Shown here piece after piece: positions 22,791 to 23,322 of a stretch of 23,322 bases of DNA. The position numbers were made by a program, and so were the translations under genes. The stretch spans positions 1 through 23,322 of the forward strand of contig JALUVW010000125.1 in NCBI GenBank assembly GCA_027020105.1, written 5' to 3'. Source of the DNA: Candidatus Falkowiibacteriota bacterium (GTDB taxonomy: Bacteria > Patescibacteriota > Patescibacteriia > Patescibacteriales > SZUA-104). How positions within the stretch are numbered: the stretch's first letter is position 1; each line of letters begins with the position of its first letter. The notes beneath the pieces are model-generated. The model did not search any database, was not told the origin of the DNA, and saw only the letters and a program-made list of their open reading frames with translations.

Positions 22791-23171
22791 TTATAAATTG
22801 TTTTTAACGGCTATACTCGGTTCCTTGTTATATATCGGCTCAACGACATTAAATCCTCTTTCGCGAAATCCGGCATCCGATATCCGGCATCCGACACCCG
22901 AAGTCCGAAGTCCGGCGGCATACCCCAGCGCGTTGGCCGTCACCACGCCGATACGCAAAGCGGTGAACGAACCGCCTTTATTATTAACTTCTATGCTCTT
23001 GATATTCTTTAACAAAACCTTATTATCCCGCAAAAGCTTGTCAATCAAGGGCAAGAGTTTCTCCGACTGAGTAAAACGCGCGGAAACCTTCTTTCGCGCC
23101 ACCACCGCGCCGCCGCTCTTTAAGGCAACCTCAATCTTATCCCCTTCGGTTGTGTCAATGTGTAATATCAT
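22791..23171 (-). CDS. tsaB: TsaB-like tRNA t6A biosynthesis subunit, short form
   Basis: A 126-residue protein with the ASKHA start MILHIDTTEGDKIEVAL and the TsaB motif GGSFTALRIGVVTANALG (the family form is GPGSFTGLRIG). TsaB dimerises with TsaD to make threonylcarbamoyl-A37 of tRNA. Full-length TsaB is about 220-230 residues, so the C-terminal half is missing. A 49-nt period-7 tract (22868-22916) is read in frame as AGLRTSGVGCRISDAG just before the C-terminus. No continuation of the TsaB fold is seen downstream in any frame. Short TsaB proteins seem common in reduced CPR genomes, so it may still be functional. The ATG at 23171 gives the family start. Confidence 0.85.
   Translation of the reverse strand: MILHIDTTEGDKIEVALKSGGAVVARKKVSARFTQSEKLLPLIDKLLRDNKVLLKNIKSIEVNNKGGSFTALRIGVVTANALGYAAGLRTSGVGCRISDAGFRERGFNVVEPIYNKEPSIAVKNNL
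22868..22916. repeat. Seven heptanucleotide units inside tsaB
   Basis: Units ATCCGGC, ATCCGAT, ATCCGGC, ATCCGAC, ACCCGAA, GTCCGAA, GTCCGGC in direct tandem: the longest period-7 tract in a gene here. It is 49 nt, so its net effect on the frame depends on flanking bases; the frame stays open. Confidence 0.93.
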
Positions 23172-23179
23172 AAGCCACG

Positions 23180-23194
23180 GGCCGCTACGCGGCC
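23180..23194. repeat. Perfect hairpin upstream of tsaB
   Basis: GGCCGC, TAC, GCGGCC: a 6-bp GC stem with a 3-nt loop, 8 nt before the tsaB ATG. It could mask the start or be the end of an upstream transcript, but no T-tract follows on the minus strand. Confidence 0.6.
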
Positions 23195-23260
23195 AAATCG
23201 CGCGCGATTCCGGTTTAATTAATGTTATTTTTCGCGGACGACCTTCTCTCTCGCAGTTTT

Positions 23261-23322
23261 TTATTGATTTTTTCGTTCTGAAATATATGCCAAATCATGG
23301 CCATAAGATTTGACCTGGAATT
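23261..23322 (-). CDS. Possible C-terminal end of a gene running in from the right
   Basis: A frame open at the right edge reads FQVKSYGHDLAYISERKNQ and stops at 23261. A second frame, ending at 23215, reads MAMIWHIFQNEKINKKLRER and on. I recognise neither. One of them may be the tail of a gene upstream of tsaB. Confidence 0.2.
   Translation of the reverse strand, partial: FQVKSYGHDLAYISERKNQ

Noticed and set aside
1..23322. tRNA, rRNA, transposase or phage genes
   Set aside because: I looked in the gaps and saw no cloverleaf-like sequence, rRNA motif, IS ends or recombinase motifs.

Overview
The window looks like a piece of a Patescibacteria (CPR) genome, most likely Parcubacteria-like. 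This is an inference from gene content: a MurF lacking its N-terminal domain, a C-terminally short TsaB, GT2 plus DUF2304 pairing, FG-GAP subtilases, and an almost complete lack of Shine-Dalgarno sequences. The response regulator at 9902-10300 ends in TGA, so there is no sign that TGA is recoded. No rRNA, tRNA, CRISPR array or transposase was seen.

Layout: all recognisable protein genes but one are on the minus strand, so transcription runs from right to left. At the right end are tsaB (22791-23171) and a likely terminator. Then comes a consensus promoter with putative MraZ operator repeats and a roughly 400-nt leader, followed by a reduced division/cell-wall cluster: mraZ, a possible 46-aa ORF, rsmH, ftsL-like, ftsI and murF. 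Next is a single-domain response regulator 7 nt upstream of a MacAB-type module: a long coiled-coil membrane-fusion protein, an ATPase and two different permeases. The only convincing plus-strand gene is a second single-domain response regulator (9902-10300) with its own promoter, strong SD and intrinsic terminator. Its promoter overlaps the -35 region of the divergent mreB promoter. Left of mreB is a cell-surface/glycan region: a GT4 glycosyltransferase, a secreted subtilase with five FG-GAP-like repeats, a UDP-glucuronate decarboxylase-like epimerase, a GT2 transferase, a DUF2304 membrane protein, and two GT4 transferases, the last cut by the window edge.

How the genes fit together: the right half makes and shapes peptidoglycan (FtsI, MurF, FtsL, MreB) with rRNA methylation (RsmH) and autoregulation (MraZ). 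The middle moves something across the envelope. The left half probably makes a nucleotide sugar and assembles surface polysaccharide or glycoprotein.

The most unusual signal is at base level. Many intergenic gaps, and at least five positions inside genes, carry short tandem or degenerate repeats with a period of exactly seven bases. The unit sequence differs from site to site, and several tracts fold into hairpins. Inside genes they are read through in frame and add peptide segments with seven-residue periodicity. This resembles the heptanucleotide STRR repeats of cyanobacteria, but with no single conserved unit. It is the best candidate here for an undescribed system.
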